Source: Pseudovibrio exalbescens DSM 16456 (GTDB lineage Bacteria; Pseudomonadota; Alphaproteobacteria; Rhizobiales; Stappiaceae). From it: a stretch of DNA of 64,000 nucleotides. The stretch spans positions 248,001 through 312,000 of the forward strand of contig NZ_AUGS01000002.1 in assembly GCF_000422785.1 (NCBI RefSeq), read 5' to 3'. Position numbers and translations under genes: made by a program. Below are positions 45,695 to 54,388 of the stretch, piece after piece. The stretch's first letter is position 1. The number at the start of each line of letters is the position of its first letter. The notes under the pieces are model-generated. The model was given only the letters and a program-made list of their open reading frames with translations. It had not been told where the DNA came from and did not search any database.

Positions 45695-46312
45695 ATGGCT
45701 ACATGCATGTATTTGACGCATCCGAATGTTGATATTGATCCGGCAGTGCCGGTAACGAATTGGGATCTGTCGGATGTGGGCATTGCTCGCTTGCGAAAGG
45801 GGTTGCGCCAGCCTTGGCTCGTCTCTGTTGATCACGTCATTACCAGCACAGAGAAAAAGGCGCTGGAAACAGGTCGGCTGATTGCCAATCACCTCGGTAT
45901 AGATAGTTGGGCCGTGGAGGGACTGCACGAGAATGACCGGTCCTCTACCGGCTACTTGCCACCGGAAGAATTTGAAAAAGTGGCGGATGAGTTTTTTGAA
46001 CGTCCCGCAGTGAGTATCCGTGGATGGGAGCGCGCGTTGGACGCACAAAGCCGGGTCGTCGCCGCGGTCAAAAAGGCGCTCGCCGAATTGCCAGATACTG
46101 CGTCAGTTCTGTTTGCTGGTCATGGTGGAGTGGGAAGCTTGCTGCGATGCCATCTCATGGATGCTGGCATCACGCGGAATTTTGATCAACCCGCCGGTGG
46201 TGGGTGCTATTTCTTTTTTGATCCAGAAGACTTGGAGAAAAAATCCGCAACTTCTGAAAGCACCGCATGGCGTCGTATCGAGCAACTGACCGATAAGGTC
46301 GTGAAGGCCTGA
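45695..46312 (+). CDS. Histidine phosphatase-superfamily protein with altered RHG motif
   Basis: A 205-residue protein of the histidine phosphatase fold. The N-terminal site, normally RHG, reads YLTHPNVDID: the catalytic His9 remains but the preceding Arg is Thr and the Gly is Pro. Other family parts are present: TSTEKKALETGRLIA (near residues 51-65) and the second-His motif FAGHGGVGSLLRCHL (near 139-153). It may be a real phosphatase of a divergent alphaproteobacterial group or a regulatory form. Ribosome binding site GGAGGG is strong. It lies 45 bp after nudC, possibly in one operon with nudC and the next two genes. Confidence 0.75.
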   Translation: MATCMYLTHPNVDIDPAVPVTNWDLSDVGIARLRKGLRQPWLVSVDHVITSTEKKALETGRLIANHLGIDSWAVEGLHENDRSSTGYLPPEEFEKVADEFFERPAVSIRGWERALDAQSRVVAAVKKALAELPDTASVLFAGHGGVGSLLRCHLMDAGITRNFDQPAGGGCYFFFDPEDLEKKSATSESTAWRRIEQLTDKVVKA

Positions 46313-46379
46313 GGGGTTGTGATTGCGCGCATCCACGCCTATCTCTGATTTTGTTCCGAAATCCGAAGAGTCGTGAGTA

Positions 46380-47054
46380 ATGTTAGCTGCCGCAATCAAG
46401 TCATTCTCTCAGGTGTTTCAGCCTGAGTATCGTGCCATTCTCTGGAAGTCTCTTGGCTTGACGATCGGTTTGTTGGCAGTGCTTTGGATTGTCATCCAAG
46501 GGCTGTTTGCTGGTTTCGTAACTCTTCCTTACCCATGGTTGGAAACTGTTCTTGGAATCCTGACGGGGCTTGGTGCCTTCATCGGTCTTGGTTTTCTTAT
46601 CGCGCCGGCATCGGCCATTTTCGTAGCGTTTTATCAGGACGATATTGCGGAGCTCGTTGAACGGCATGATTACCCATTGGATCCTGCCGGCAAGGCCATG
46701 CCGCTGCTTCAGGGGCTGTCCATTGCTGCCAAGTTTCTTGGTGTCGTGCTACTGGGCAACTTGCTCGCGCTCGTTTTGCTGTTGGTTCCCGGCATCAACA
46801 TATTCGCGTTTTTTGCGGTTAACGGGTATCTGCTCGGCCGGGAATTCTTTGAATTCGCGGCAATGCGCTTCATGAGTCCAGAAGATGCACGAGCGTTGCG
46901 CCGCGCCAATGGTGGTCTTGTTTTTGTTGGGGGGCTGTTGATCGCGTTGGTGCTATCGGTCCCGATCGTCAATCTTGTGACTCCCATTTTTGCGACAATC
47001 TTCATGGTTCATATGTTCAAGCGGCTGCAAGGTCGGTCGGCGGTGGTGGCATGA
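46380..47054 (+). CDS. EI24/CysZ-family membrane protein
   Basis: A 224-residue membrane protein with about four long hydrophobic hairpins. It has ILWKSLGLTIGLLAVLWIVI, the Pro-rich PGINIFAFFAVNGYLLGREFFEFAAMRF block and the C-terminal VPIVNLVTPIFATIFMVHMFKRL, characteristic of the EI24/CysZ family. E. coli CysZ imports sulfate, but alphaproteobacterial members are not shown to do so, and no sulfate genes are nearby. Its stop codon overlaps the start of the next gene (ATGA). Confidence 0.85.
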   Translation: MLAAAIKSFSQVFQPEYRAILWKSLGLTIGLLAVLWIVIQGLFAGFVTLPYPWLETVLGILTGLGAFIGLGFLIAPASAIFVAFYQDDIAELVERHDYPLDPAGKAMPLLQGLSIAAKFLGVVLLGNLLALVLLLVPGINIFAFFAVNGYLLGREFFEFAAMRFMSPEDARALRRANGGLVFVGGLLIALVLSVPIVNLVTPIFATIFMVHMFKRLQGRSAVVA

Positions 47055-47560
47055 GCCATCGCGATACCGATCCATCAACCGCCTGCTTTCGCCCATTTGA
47101 CCCTCAGCGGGATTTGCAATGGGTGCACGCACTCAATCAAGCCAATGGAGACAAGCTGTCGTTTTTGAGCACTGAAGAACTCCTCGAACTTATCGCTTCA
47201 GCCAGCTACGCGCGAGTAAGTGATGATTGCATGGCCTTTTTGATCGCCTTCGAGGAGACGGATCTTTATGACAGCCAGAACTTCAAATGGTTCCGGCATC
47301 GCTATGCATCATTTACCTACGTTGATCGGATTGCAGTTGATCCGCGTGCGCAGGGGCAGGGAGTGGCGCGATCTCTTTACGAAGATTTATTTTCCTTCTC
47401 GAAGCGTCGTCACAAGCCGTTTATTGGATGTGAGGTAAACTCAGATCCGCCAAATCCTGCATCAATGGCTTTCCACCGCTCGCTGGGATTTGAGCAGATT
47501 GGCTCTGCCGTCATCAGTCAGGGGCAAAAAACCGTTTCCTATCTGGCAAGAGCGCTCTAA
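47051..47560 (+). CDS. GNAT family N-acetyltransferase
   Basis: A 169-residue GNAT protein with the acetyl-CoA loop in VDRIAVDPRAQGQGVARSLYEDL (near residues 91-113; QGQGVA loop) and the C-terminal EVNSDPPNPASMAFHRSLGFEQIG, with Asn and the GF of the family intact. Alphaproteobacterial relatives are annotated only as GNAT acetyltransferases; the acceptor is unknown. It overlaps the preceding membrane-protein gene by 4 bp, so the two are translated together, and it ends the run before a hairpin terminator. Confidence 0.85.
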   Translation: MSHRDTDPSTACFRPFDPQRDLQWVHALNQANGDKLSFLSTEELLELIASASYARVSDDCMAFLIAFEETDLYDSQNFKWFRHRYASFTYVDRIAVDPRAQGQGVARSLYEDLFSFSKRRHKPFIGCEVNSDPPNPASMAFHRSLGFEQIGSAVISQGQKTVSYLARAL

Positions 47561-47653
47561 GTAATCAATGAAGGCGTTGATGGAGTGTTGTTGCATTGCA
47601 TATCGCGGAGTCATGAGTGCTGAATAATTTCGATTTAATTCAGAAATGAAATT

Positions 47654-47677
47654 CATGAGAAAAAATCTCATGTTTTT
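47654..47677 (+). terminator. Terminator after the EI24-GNAT pair
   Basis: CATGAGA (47654-47660) pairs with TCTCATG (47666-47672) around AAAAA, followed by TTTTT. It lies about 95 bp after the GNAT stop codon. Confidence 0.75.
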
Positions 47678-47759
47678 GACGCGGTAGAAAACGGGTTTTT
47701 CCTGATTCTTCCCACAGCATTTAAGTTCTCGATTCTTTGCTAACCCTCTGATTTTGTAT

Positions 47760-47833
47760 GGTGTCTACGTTTAACGATGAAGTTAGCCGTTCGGATGCTT
47801 TGACGCACTCATCCGTTAGAGTTATTAGACACC
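47760..47833 (+). promoter_or_regulatory. Long stem-loop in the sdhC leader
   Basis: GGTGTCTA (47760-47767) pairs with TAGACACC (47826-47833), and inside it TAACG (47772-47776) with CGTTA (47814-47818), and ATGA with TCAT (47809-47812). The stem is 17 paired bases in three blocks with an apical region of about 28 nt. It ends about 70 nt before the sdhC start codon. A leader control element or a small RNA target is possible; this is inference. Confidence 0.4.
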
Positions 47834-47901
47834 AGTGCAACGCCTTGTTTTATTTACGCTTACGTCAACGCAAGCGAATGCAAGGGACGGGAGAGAGTTT
47901 T

Positions 47902-48300
47902 ATGGCGAATGCTGATTTGAAGGCCAACCGGCCGTTGTCGCCTCATCTTCAGGTCTACCGTTTGATCCTGACGATGCTGATGTCGATACTGCACCGCATC
48001 ACCGGCGCGGGCCTGTATTTTGGGACGGTGCTTGTCGCGTTTTGGTTGGTCGCCGCTGCATCGGGGCCGGAATACTATGAGTTTGCGAATGCCGTCTTTG
48101 GGTCATGGTTCGGTCGCCTAGTATTGTTCGGGTTCACTTGGGCCTTGATGCATCACATGCTGGGTGGTCTGCGCCACTTTATTTGGGACATGGGCCGGGG
48201 CTTCAAACTGGAAGCGGCCAATTGGATGGCAAAAGCCACCATTATCGGGTCCGTTTCCCTGACAATCCTGCTTTGGATTATCGGGTACATGGTTCGCTGA
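47902..48300 (+). CDS. sdhC: Succinate dehydrogenase cytochrome b556 subunit
   Basis: SdhC is a membrane anchor of complex II, which binds heme b and ubiquinone. The 132-residue protein has the signature RPLSPHLQVYR near residues 9-19, SILHRITGAGLYFG in the first of three membrane segments, and the heme His in LMHHMLGGLRHFIWD near 84-98. The start at 47902 has GGGAGAG 8 nt upstream; the longer frame from 47758 is not credible. It is first in the sdhCDA-FkbM-sdhB operon. Confidence 0.96.
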   Translation: MANADLKANRPLSPHLQVYRLILTMLMSILHRITGAGLYFGTVLVAFWLVAAASGPEYYEFANAVFGSWFGRLVLFGFTWALMHHMLGGLRHFIWDMGRGFKLEAANWMAKATIIGSVSLTILLWIIGYMVR

Positions 48301-48313
48301 GGGGAGAGAGCTA

Positions 48314-48697
48314 ATGACTGACATGCGCACGCCTCTTGGTAGGGTACGTGGCCTTGGTTCCGCGAAAGATGGCACCATGCACTTCTGGCGCCAGCGGGTT
48401 ACGGCCGTCGCCAATGTGTTCCTGATAACCTTTTTTGTCTTTCTGATCATTTCCCTTCAGGGTGCTGACTACCAGACATTTGTCGCAACGATGCAGAATC
48501 CGCTCATTTCGGTGCTGATGCTGCTGGTCATCCTTGTCGGCTGCTATCACATGAAGCTGGGGATGCAGGTGATCATAGAAGACTATGTCCATTCCGAAGG
48601 CATGAAGCTGATGGCGTTGATGGGCAATATCTTTTTTTCATCGTTTATCGCACTAGCTTCCGCCGTAGCAGTGCTCAAGATCAGCTTCGGAGGCTGA
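48314..48697 (+). CDS. sdhD: Succinate dehydrogenase hydrophobic membrane anchor subunit
   Basis: SdhD is the second membrane anchor of complex II. The 127-residue protein has three membrane segments (about residues 32-52, 61-83, 98-122). The conserved [20 protein letters not shown] block carries the heme-ligand His near residue 78 and the Asp/Tyr of the quinone site. It lies 13 bp after sdhC and 4 bp before sdhA. Confidence 0.95.
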   Translation: MTDMRTPLGRVRGLGSAKDGTMHFWRQRVTAVANVFLITFFVFLIISLQGADYQTFVATMQNPLISVLMLLVILVGCYHMKLGMQVIIEDYVHSEGMKLMALMGNIFFSSFIALASAVAVLKISFGG

Positions 48698-48701
48698 ACA
48701 C

Positions 48702-50567
48702 ATGGCTGGAACAACCAGTGAGGCTCAAGGACCGGGCACAAATGGTCGTGCCTACGAGTTCATAGATCACACCTTTGATGTTGTTGTCGTAGGTGCAGGC
48801 GGCGCTGGACTGCGCGCCACTCTCGGCATGGCCGAGCAGGGATTGAAAACGGCCTGTATCACCAAAGTCTTTCCAACGCGGTCCCACACGGTCGCGGCTC
48901 AGGGCGGTATTGCGGCGTCATTGAAGAACATGACGCCAGATAGCTGGCAGTGGCACATGTACGACACCGTGAAGGGGTCTGACTGGCTTGGCGACACTGA
49001 CGCAATGGAATATCTGGCTCGCGAAGCGCCTGCCGCTGTTTACGAGTTGGAGCATTACGGAGTTCCATTCTCGCGCACGGAAGACGGCAAGATTTACCAG
49101 CGCCCGTTCGGTGGCCACATGCAAAATTTTGGTGAAGGTCCTCCCGTGCAGCGGACGTGTGCCGCCGCCGACCGGACCGGCCATGCCATTTTGCACACCC
49201 TCTATGGTCAGTCGCTCAAGAACAACGCCGAGTTCTATATTGAGTACTTTGCTCTGGACCTGATCATGTCTGATGACGGTGTGTGCCAAGGGGTGATTGC
49301 CTGGAATCTTGATGATGGCACCATTCACCGTTTTTCAGCCAAGATGGTTGTGTTGGCAACTGGTGGATATGGCCGGGCCTATTTCTCTGCAACCTCTGCA
49401 CATACCTGTACCGGGGATGGCGGTGGCATGATAGCTCGCGCCGGACTGCCCTTGCAGGACATGGAGTTTGTTCAATTTCACCCGACTGGCATTTATGGCG
49501 CTGGGTGTCTGATCACTGAAGGTGTGCGCGGAGAAGGCGGCTATCTGGTCAACTCGGAAGGTGAGCGCTTCATGGAGCGCTATGCGCCCTCTGCCAAGGA
49601 TTTGGCATCACGTGATGTTGTGTCGCGCTGTATGACACTCGAGATTCGGGAAGGGCGCGGTGTTGGCAAGAACAAAGACCATATCTTCCTGCACCTTGAC
49701 CACCTGGACCCGGATCTGCTGGCTGAACGTTTGCCTGGAATTTCAGAGAGCGCTCGCATTTTTGCTGGCGTTGATGTTACCAAGGACCCAATTCCTGTTC
49801 TGCCGACAGTGCATTACAACATGGGCGGTATACCGACCAACTACTGGGGCGAGGTCCTGAACCCGACCGCAGAAGATCCAAATGCGATTGCGCCAGGGCT
49901 TATGGCCGTCGGTGAGGCCGGATGTGCCTCGGTTCACGGCGCAAACCGCTTGGGCTCCAACTCCCTGATCGATCTTGTCGTGTTCGGCCGCGCGGCTGCC
50001 ATCCGGGCAGGCGAAGTCATCGACAGGGAAGCTCCCGTACCAACCCCGGACGAGGCGTGCTGCGACAAGATCATGGCTCGGTTCGACAAGCTGCGTCATG
50101 CAGACGGCGGCACTCCTACCGCGAAGTTGCGCGAGAAAATGCAACGCACCATGCAGGAGGATGCGGCTGTGTTCCGGACGCAAGAGAGCTTGGAACAGGG
50201 GTGCCAGCGGATTTCGGAGCTTTGGGGTGAGATGTCTGATCTCAAGGTGTCTGACCGGTCTATGATCTGGAATTCTGACCTGGTGGAAACTCTTGAACTT
50301 GAGAATCTGATGGCGAACGCGATCACCACAGTTTACGGCGCAGAGGCTCGTAAGGAGAGTCGTGGCGCGCATGCGCGTGAAGACTACAAGGACGGGCCGC
50401 TTGATGGCCGCGACGATGAGAACTGGCGTGTACACACTATCTCCCAACTTTCCGAAGACGGGAAAGTGACGCTGACCTATCGTCCCGTGATTGAGGATCC
50501 GCTGACGCCCTACGATAAGGGTGGGATCGATCCGAACAAGATCGCGCCAAAGGCGCGTGTCTACTAA
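48702..50567 (+). CDS. sdhA: Succinate dehydrogenase flavoprotein subunit
   Basis: SdhA oxidises succinate to fumarate. The 621-residue protein has the FAD-binding [16 protein letters not shown] near residues 29-44, the His that holds FAD covalently in [11 protein letters not shown] near 61-71, and the active-site region with [21 protein letters not shown] near 247-267. It ends with the FAD-fold C-terminal domain. The start MAGTTSEAQ is about 25 residues before the Rossmann loop, a little longer than in many relatives. It is followed by an FkbM methyltransferase gene before sdhB. Confidence 0.98.
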   Translation: MAGTTSEAQGPGTNGRAYEFIDHTFDVVVVGAGGAGLRATLGMAEQGLKTACITKVFPTRSHTVAAQGGIAASLKNMTPDSWQWHMYDTVKGSDWLGDTDAMEYLAREAPAAVYELEHYGVPFSRTEDGKIYQRPFGGHMQNFGEGPPVQRTCAAADRTGHAILHTLYGQSLKNNAEFYIEYFALDLIMSDDGVCQGVIAWNLDDGTIHRFSAKMVVLATGGYGRAYFSATSAHTCTGDGGGMIARAGLPLQDMEFVQFHPTGIYGAGCLITEGVRGEGGYLVNSEGERFMERYAPSAKDLASRDVVSRCMTLEIREGRGVGKNKDHIFLHLDHLDPDLLAERLPGISESARIFAGVDVTKDPIPVLPTVHYNMGGIPTNYWGEVLNPTAEDPNAIAPGLMAVGEAGCASVHGANRLGSNSLIDLVVFGRAAAIRAGEVIDREAPVPTPDEACCDKIMARFDKLRHADGGTPTAKLREKMQRTMQEDAAVFRTQESLEQGCQRISELWGEMSDLKVSDRSMIWNSDLVETLELENLMANAITTVYGAEARKESRGAHAREDYKDGPLDGRDDENWRVHTISQLSEDGKVTLTYRPVIEDPLTPYDKGGIDPNKIAPKARVY

Positions 50568-50591
50568 CCGCCGAACCGGAGTGATACGCCC

Positions 50592-51431
50592 GTGACCAGC
50601 ACTGCGCCGCATATTGATACGCAGTCACCGTTTGGCACCTACAGGGTGAGCGAACGGGTGCGTTTTATGTGGCGCCTTGCGGATCAGCACAAGTTCTGGC
50701 GATCTGTGCGAAAGATGGTTCGCCGGGCTAGTGCAGCGCTCTATGGAGGTCCCTATGATGCGGAAGTGGAGGGGCTGCGTTTCCGGTTGTACCCAGGTGA
50801 GAATTATGATGATCGGAAGATTCTTGCCAAAGGGCGTCTCCCTGAAAAAGAAGAGCATCGGATTATCGCGGATTTTCTGACGCCGGGGAGAACCTTCGTG
50901 GATGTCGGAGCCAACGTGGGCACCTACTCCTTGTTTGCCGCGAAGGCGGGAATGAATGTTGTTTCCATTGAGGCCAACCCGGTTACGGCCGAGAAACTCA
51001 CGTTCAACGCGCGGGCGAACGGCATGGCAAACTTGAAGGTCGTCGAGTGCGGTGTGGGCGCTGTACCTGGCACTTTCAGTCTGTGGTTGGAGCCCTCAAA
51101 CTCGGGCTTCGCCACCATGGTCGAAGATCTCACTACTGGCGAATGGGCTGGGAACTGGAAGCCGGTTTCTGTTCCTGTTCAGCCGCTTAAGGACATTTTG
51201 GCGGAAGAGGAGGTCGAAGAAGTCGACCTCTTGAAAATTGATGTGGAAGGGTTTGAGGATAGAGTTCTTTTGCCCTTCTTGCGCGGGCGGGACAAGACGA
51301 GCTGGCCGCGTGCGATCTTGCTTGAAACCAATTGTCGCGAGTTCTGGGAGGAGGACTGTCTTCAGTTTCTGGAACACGGCGGTTATCGGGTTCATGCGCA
51401 AACAAAAGATAATCTGGTGCTCTCCCGATAG
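50592..51431 (+). CDS. FkbM-family SAM-dependent methyltransferase inside the sdh operon
   Basis: A 279-residue protein of the FkbM family. SAM-binding motif FVDVGANVGTYSLFAA lies near residues 101-116, VSIEANP near 123-129, and VDLLKIDVEGFEDRVL (FkbM motif) near 214-229. The N-terminal 75 residues are charged and less conserved. It begins with GTG 24 bp after sdhA and ends 64 bp before sdhB, same strand, so it is surely on the sdh transcript. FkbM enzymes usually act on sugars or polyketides; a link to complex II is not established. It may modify a protein or simply be a passenger. Confidence 0.9.
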   Translation: MTSTAPHIDTQSPFGTYRVSERVRFMWRLADQHKFWRSVRKMVRRASAALYGGPYDAEVEGLRFRLYPGENYDDRKILAKGRLPEKEEHRIIADFLTPGRTFVDVGANVGTYSLFAAKAGMNVVSIEANPVTAEKLTFNARANGMANLKVVECGVGAVPGTFSLWLEPSNSGFATMVEDLTTGEWAGNWKPVSVPVQPLKDILAEEEVEEVDLLKIDVEGFEDRVLLPFLRGRDKTSWPRAILLETNCREFWEEDCLQFLEHGGYRVHAQTKDNLVLSR

Positions 51432-51494
51432 ATAGGAGAGCAGAACAGGGGCCTTGACGCGAAAACAGGCCTCAGCAGACGCGGAGCAAGTAAG

Positions 51495-52277
51495 ATGGTT
51501 CAACTAACGTTGCCTAAAAATTCCCGCATGGGAGAGGGCAAAGTCTGGGAGAAGCCGGAGGGAGCCACAAACCTGCGTGAATTCCGGGTTTATCGTTGGT
51601 CACCTGACGATGGACGCAATCCCCGCATCGATACCTATTTCGTCGATATGGACGAGTGCGGACCCATGGTGTTGGATGCGTTGATCTACATAAAGAACAA
51701 CATTGATCCAACCCTGACGTTCCGCCGTTCCTGCCGCGAGGGCATTTGCGGGTCCTGCGCAATGAATATTGACGGGACCAACACGCTGGCGTGTACAAAG
51801 GGCACCGATGAGTGCACCAGCGAAGTGGTCAAGATTTACCCCTTGCCGCATATGCCGGTTGTCAAGGATCTGGTACCCGACCTGACGCGGTTTTACGCAC
51901 AGCACCGTTCCATCGAGCCGTGGTTGAAAACCACCACCCCGCAGCCCGAAAAGGAATGGCTTCAGTCTCACGAAGATCGGCAGAAGCTGGATGGTCTTTA
52001 CGAGTGCATTCTATGCGCATGTTGTTCCACCTCTTGCCCAAGCTATTGGTGGAACGGTGATAGATACCTCGGTCCTGCCATCCTGCTACAAGCTTATCGC
52101 TGGTTGATCGACAGTCGCGATGAGGCAACGGGCGAGCGTCTGGATGATTTGGAAGATCCCTTCCGTTTATATCGCTGCCACACCATTATGAACTGCGCTC
52201 AAGCCTGTCCGAAGGGATTGAACCCCGCCAAGGCAATTGCAGAGATCAAGAAGATGATGGTTGAGCGTCGCGTGTGA
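51495..52277 (+). CDS. sdhB: Succinate dehydrogenase iron-sulfur subunit
   Basis: SdhB carries electrons from SdhA to the quinone site. The 260-residue protein has the [2Fe-2S] motif CREGICGSC near residues 75-83 with a further Cys, the [4Fe-4S] motif [16 protein letters not shown] near 171-186, and the [3Fe-4S] motif [17 protein letters not shown] near 217-233. All cluster Cys are present. GGAGCAAGTAAG serves as ribosome binding site. It is the last gene of the operon and ends just before a long inverted repeat. Confidence 0.98.
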   Translation: MVQLTLPKNSRMGEGKVWEKPEGATNLREFRVYRWSPDDGRNPRIDTYFVDMDECGPMVLDALIYIKNNIDPTLTFRRSCREGICGSCAMNIDGTNTLACTKGTDECTSEVVKIYPLPHMPVVKDLVPDLTRFYAQHRSIEPWLKTTTPQPEKEWLQSHEDRQKLDGLYECILCACCSTSCPSYWWNGDRYLGPAILLQAYRWLIDSRDEATGERLDDLEDPFRLYRCHTIMNCAQACPKGLNPAKAIAEIKKMMVERRV

Positions 52278-52295
52278 CGTTTGTTACCAAAAGTA

Positions 52296-52329
52296 TTACG
52301 AGCCGTCTTTGTACAAAGGCGGCTCGTAA
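52296..52329. terminator. 15-bp inverted repeat between convergent sdhB and an outer-membrane gene
   Basis: TTACGAGCCGTCTTT (52296-52310) pairs with AAAGGCGGCTCGTAA (52315-52329), one G-U, around a GTAC loop. It sits between the ends of sdhB and the porin-like gene and probably ends both transcripts, though a classic T run is lacking. Confidence 0.7.
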
Positions 52330-52332
52330 CAG

Positions 52333-52998
52333 TCAAAAAGTCTCGAAGTGGTATGAAACGCCAAGACGTACCATGTCGTTCGTTACATCTTCGCTGAAAG
52401 ACGTGCTTCCGATCTGAAAGGTCTTCGATCCGAAGTCGATATGCTGGTAGTCTAGGCGCACGGCCAGACGTTCGGTTATGAAGGCTTCCACACCTGCGCC
52501 AATCATCCAACCCGTCATTTGCGCTGAGTCGCTGTTGCTGCCAAAACGCCGGTTTTCGGCCGTGATTCGGCTCGTAGCCACGCCTATGTTCGCGTATCCC
52601 AACAAGAAATCGTAGGTTATTCCGGCCCGCAGCTTCGCTGCCAGCATATAATCCGAATCGAGATCAAGGCCAGAACTTGAATGGCCGCTATACCCCCAAT
52701 AGCTTGCCTCCAGTTCGGGGCCGACGAAGAAATTGTCATACACAAAATTGTAGCCAGAAAATATGCCGCCCACGGCGCCGTCATAACCACTGCTTGAATC
52801 AAAGCGGTCTTGACCACGCAAGTGGGTATAGCCGACATGGCCGCCGAGATAGGTTCCGGACCAATCGTAAACTGGTTCTTCAATCACGAAATCGGTGACG
52901 ATCATGTCATCGACCGGGTCCGCTGCATGTGATGAAGTACAAAAGGACAAGGTGATTGTTGTGGCAGCCGCAAACGCAAGCACTTTTGAGCGACGCAT
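52333..52998 (-). CDS. Outer-membrane beta-barrel protein (Omp25/porin-like)
   Basis: A protein of about 221 residues with a signal peptide (MRRSKVLAFAAATTITLSFCTSSHA) and an eight-strand beta-barrel pattern typical of the Omp25/Omp31 and OmpA-like surface proteins of Hyphomicrobiales: SGTYLGGHVGYTHLRG near the start, VDGGIFSGYNFVYDNFFVGPELE-like strands (here GAVGGIFSGYNFVYDNFFVGPE), YDFLLGYANIGVA, and the closing VRLGVSYHF. The last residue is Phe, as usual for barrel proteins. The upstream frame to 53046 has no support; the ATG at 52998 has GTGAGGG upstream. It is transcribed towards sdhB. Confidence 0.85.
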   Translation of the reverse strand: MRRSKVLAFAAATTITLSFCTSSHAADPVDDMIVTDFVIEEPVYDWSGTYLGGHVGYTHLRGQDRFDSSSGYDGAVGGIFSGYNFVYDNFFVGPELEASYWGYSGHSSSGLDLDSDYMLAAKLRAGITYDFLLGYANIGVATSRITAENRRFGSNSDSAQMTGWMIGAGVEAFITERLAVRLDYQHIDFGSKTFQIGSTSFSEDVTNDMVRLGVSYHFETF

Positions 52999-53110
52999 AA
53001 AACCCTCACTTCGGATTTGACTCCGATGTTTCAGGTCGAACCCCATGTTTGACCTTACGCTAAGGTAGATGAATTCATTTTATAAAGCGTTGATGTGGTT
53101 GTCGCTGAAT

Positions 53111-53710
53111 TTAGCGACGCTCAATGCCCTTTAGAAGCATTCGGATCACGTTGACGCATTGTTCTCGTAAAATGGAGTAGTCTGTATCACTCCATAACTG
53201 CGGAAACCGGAACTTGGTTGTAGCCGCTTGTATCGTAAGGGCTGCCTTTTTGGTGTTTCGAATTTCGAACTCATCCGCAAGAACGCCGGATTTGAGTATT
53301 GTTTCAATTGGATAGCGGGTAAGCCTCAATAACTCTTCGGTATGGCGGGGGCGTTTCTGCATGATGATTTGAAGGCAGCCCAACATGCCTTTGTGTTGCT
53401 GGATAAGTTTATGGGTCTCTTCAAGCTCCAATAAAAGAAGCATGCTCAGGCGAGCCGCCGCGCTCGCGTTGGGGTCAACAGCCGTTTCCAAACGGGCTAC
53501 GAGTTTGGCTATCTCGGCATCAACCACCGCGCAAACGAGATGTAGTTTGCTTGGGTAGAAATTGTAGATGTGAGCCATGGAGATGCTGGAGCCTTGGGCT
53601 ATTTCGGCAATGGACGTCTTAGAGTATCCATTTTTTAAAAAGGCAACTCGCGCCGCCCCCAAAACATCGGCTGCGCGTCCACGGGCTGCCAGAACTTCAC
53701 CAATGGCCAT
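53111..53710 (-). CDS. TetR/AcrR-family transcriptional regulator
   Basis: A 199-residue regulator. The N-terminal helix-turn-helix (residues 13-55) is VAFLKNGYSKTSIAEIAQ followed by ISMAHIYNFYPSKLHL, the TetR pattern. The C-terminal ligand domain is helical and unlike any named subgroup. It is divergent from the carboxymuconolactone decarboxylase-like gene, which it may control; two CCCTAGG boxes lie in the spacer. The outer-membrane gene downstream on the same strand is another possible target. Confidence 0.9.
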   Translation of the reverse strand: MAIGEVLAARGRAADVLGAARVAFLKNGYSKTSIAEIAQGSSISMAHIYNFYPSKLHLVCAVVDAEIAKLVARLETAVDPNASAAARLSMLLLLELEETHKLIQQHKGMLGCLQIIMQKRPRHTEELLRLTRYPIETILKSGVLADEFEIRNTKKAALTIQAATTKFRFPQLWSDTDYSILREQCVNVIRMLLKGIERR

Positions 53711-53787
53711 GACATTCTCGTCGCGAAGTAAGAAACAGATGAGCAGTAGCGCTGAAACAGGGCCATTCAGGTGCGTCGCTGATGTGC

Positions 53788-53829
53788 CCCTAGGATTTGT
53801 TATATACGAAAAAACTCTTAAACCCTAGG
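53788..53829. promoter_or_regulatory. Paired CCCTAGG boxes in the TetR spacer
   Basis: CCCTAGG occurs at 53788-53794 and again at 53823-53829, 35 bp apart, flanking an A+T-rich segment with a TATATA element. CCTAGG is itself palindromic. Two similar boxes at this distance near a TetR gene suggest an operator pair; no experimental basis. Confidence 0.3.
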
Positions 53830-53921
53830 CGGTTACTCAAGCAATTTGTGCGTAGTATTCCCATTGTGGAGGGCAGTGCCTCGGTTTATATTAGATCCAC
53901 CTAAAGTATAAGGAGATACCC

Positions 53922-54272
53922 ATGTCCGTTGATAACTGGAAAGAGTTCCTGTCACAGACCGATGGTCGCCTCGCCGAAATGCGCCCAGGCATTCAGGGTG
54001 TTATGAAAGGCTTCGGTGAAGTTGCCAAAAATGCGATTGCGCCCGGAGCTCTTGATTCCAAGACAAAGGAACTGATTGCATTGGCAATCGGCATCGCTGC
54101 GCGCTGCGATGGGTGTCTTGGCTATCATGCCAAAGCGGCAATTAAATACGGCGCAACCCGTGAAGAAGTGATGGAAGCCATCGGTGTTGCTATTTACATG
54201 GGCGGTGGACCCTCGGTCATGTACGGCGCAGAAGCGCTCTCCGCGTATGATACATTCAAGGACGAAAAATAA
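53922..54272 (+). CDS. Carboxymuconolactone decarboxylase/AhpD-like protein
   Basis: A 116-residue all-helical protein of the CMD family. The AhpD-type redox motif is RCDGCLGYHAKAA near residues 61-73, with CxxC and His, so it is more likely a peroxidase or oxidoreductase than a decarboxylase. The rest, DSKTKELIALAIGIA before it and ATREEVMEAIGVAIYMGG after it, is standard. AAGGAG is 8 nt before the ATG. It is divergent from the TetR regulator and is followed by the nucleotidyltransferase-like gene. Confidence 0.9.
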   Translation: MSVDNWKEFLSQTDGRLAEMRPGIQGVMKGFGEVAKNAIAPGALDSKTKELIALAIGIAARCDGCLGYHAKAAIKYGATREEVMEAIGVAIYMGGGPSVMYGAEALSAYDTFKDEK

Positions 54273-54388
54273 CCGGGAGTCTTTTCCCGCTGATTATCCC
54301 AATCAACGGCATCGCCCGCCTGCGCTCTTGCTCTTGGCATGGCTTATGGTTAAGTCCTGCTATGAACCAAGGTGTTGGCGGGTAAGCT

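Larger units (their letters stand above)
47561..47901. other. 341-bp spacer before the succinate dehydrogenase operon
   Basis: Non-coding. It holds a terminator (47654-47677), the promoter region of the sdh operon, and an extended stem-loop at 47760-47833 that probably lies in the sdhC leader. The frame that extends sdhC upstream to 47758 runs through this structure and is not convincing as protein. Confidence 0.6.

Noticed and set aside
47758-47901. 48-codon upstream extension of sdhC
   Set aside because: It overlaps the leader stem-loop, has no ribosome binding site, and SdhC starts normally at 47902.
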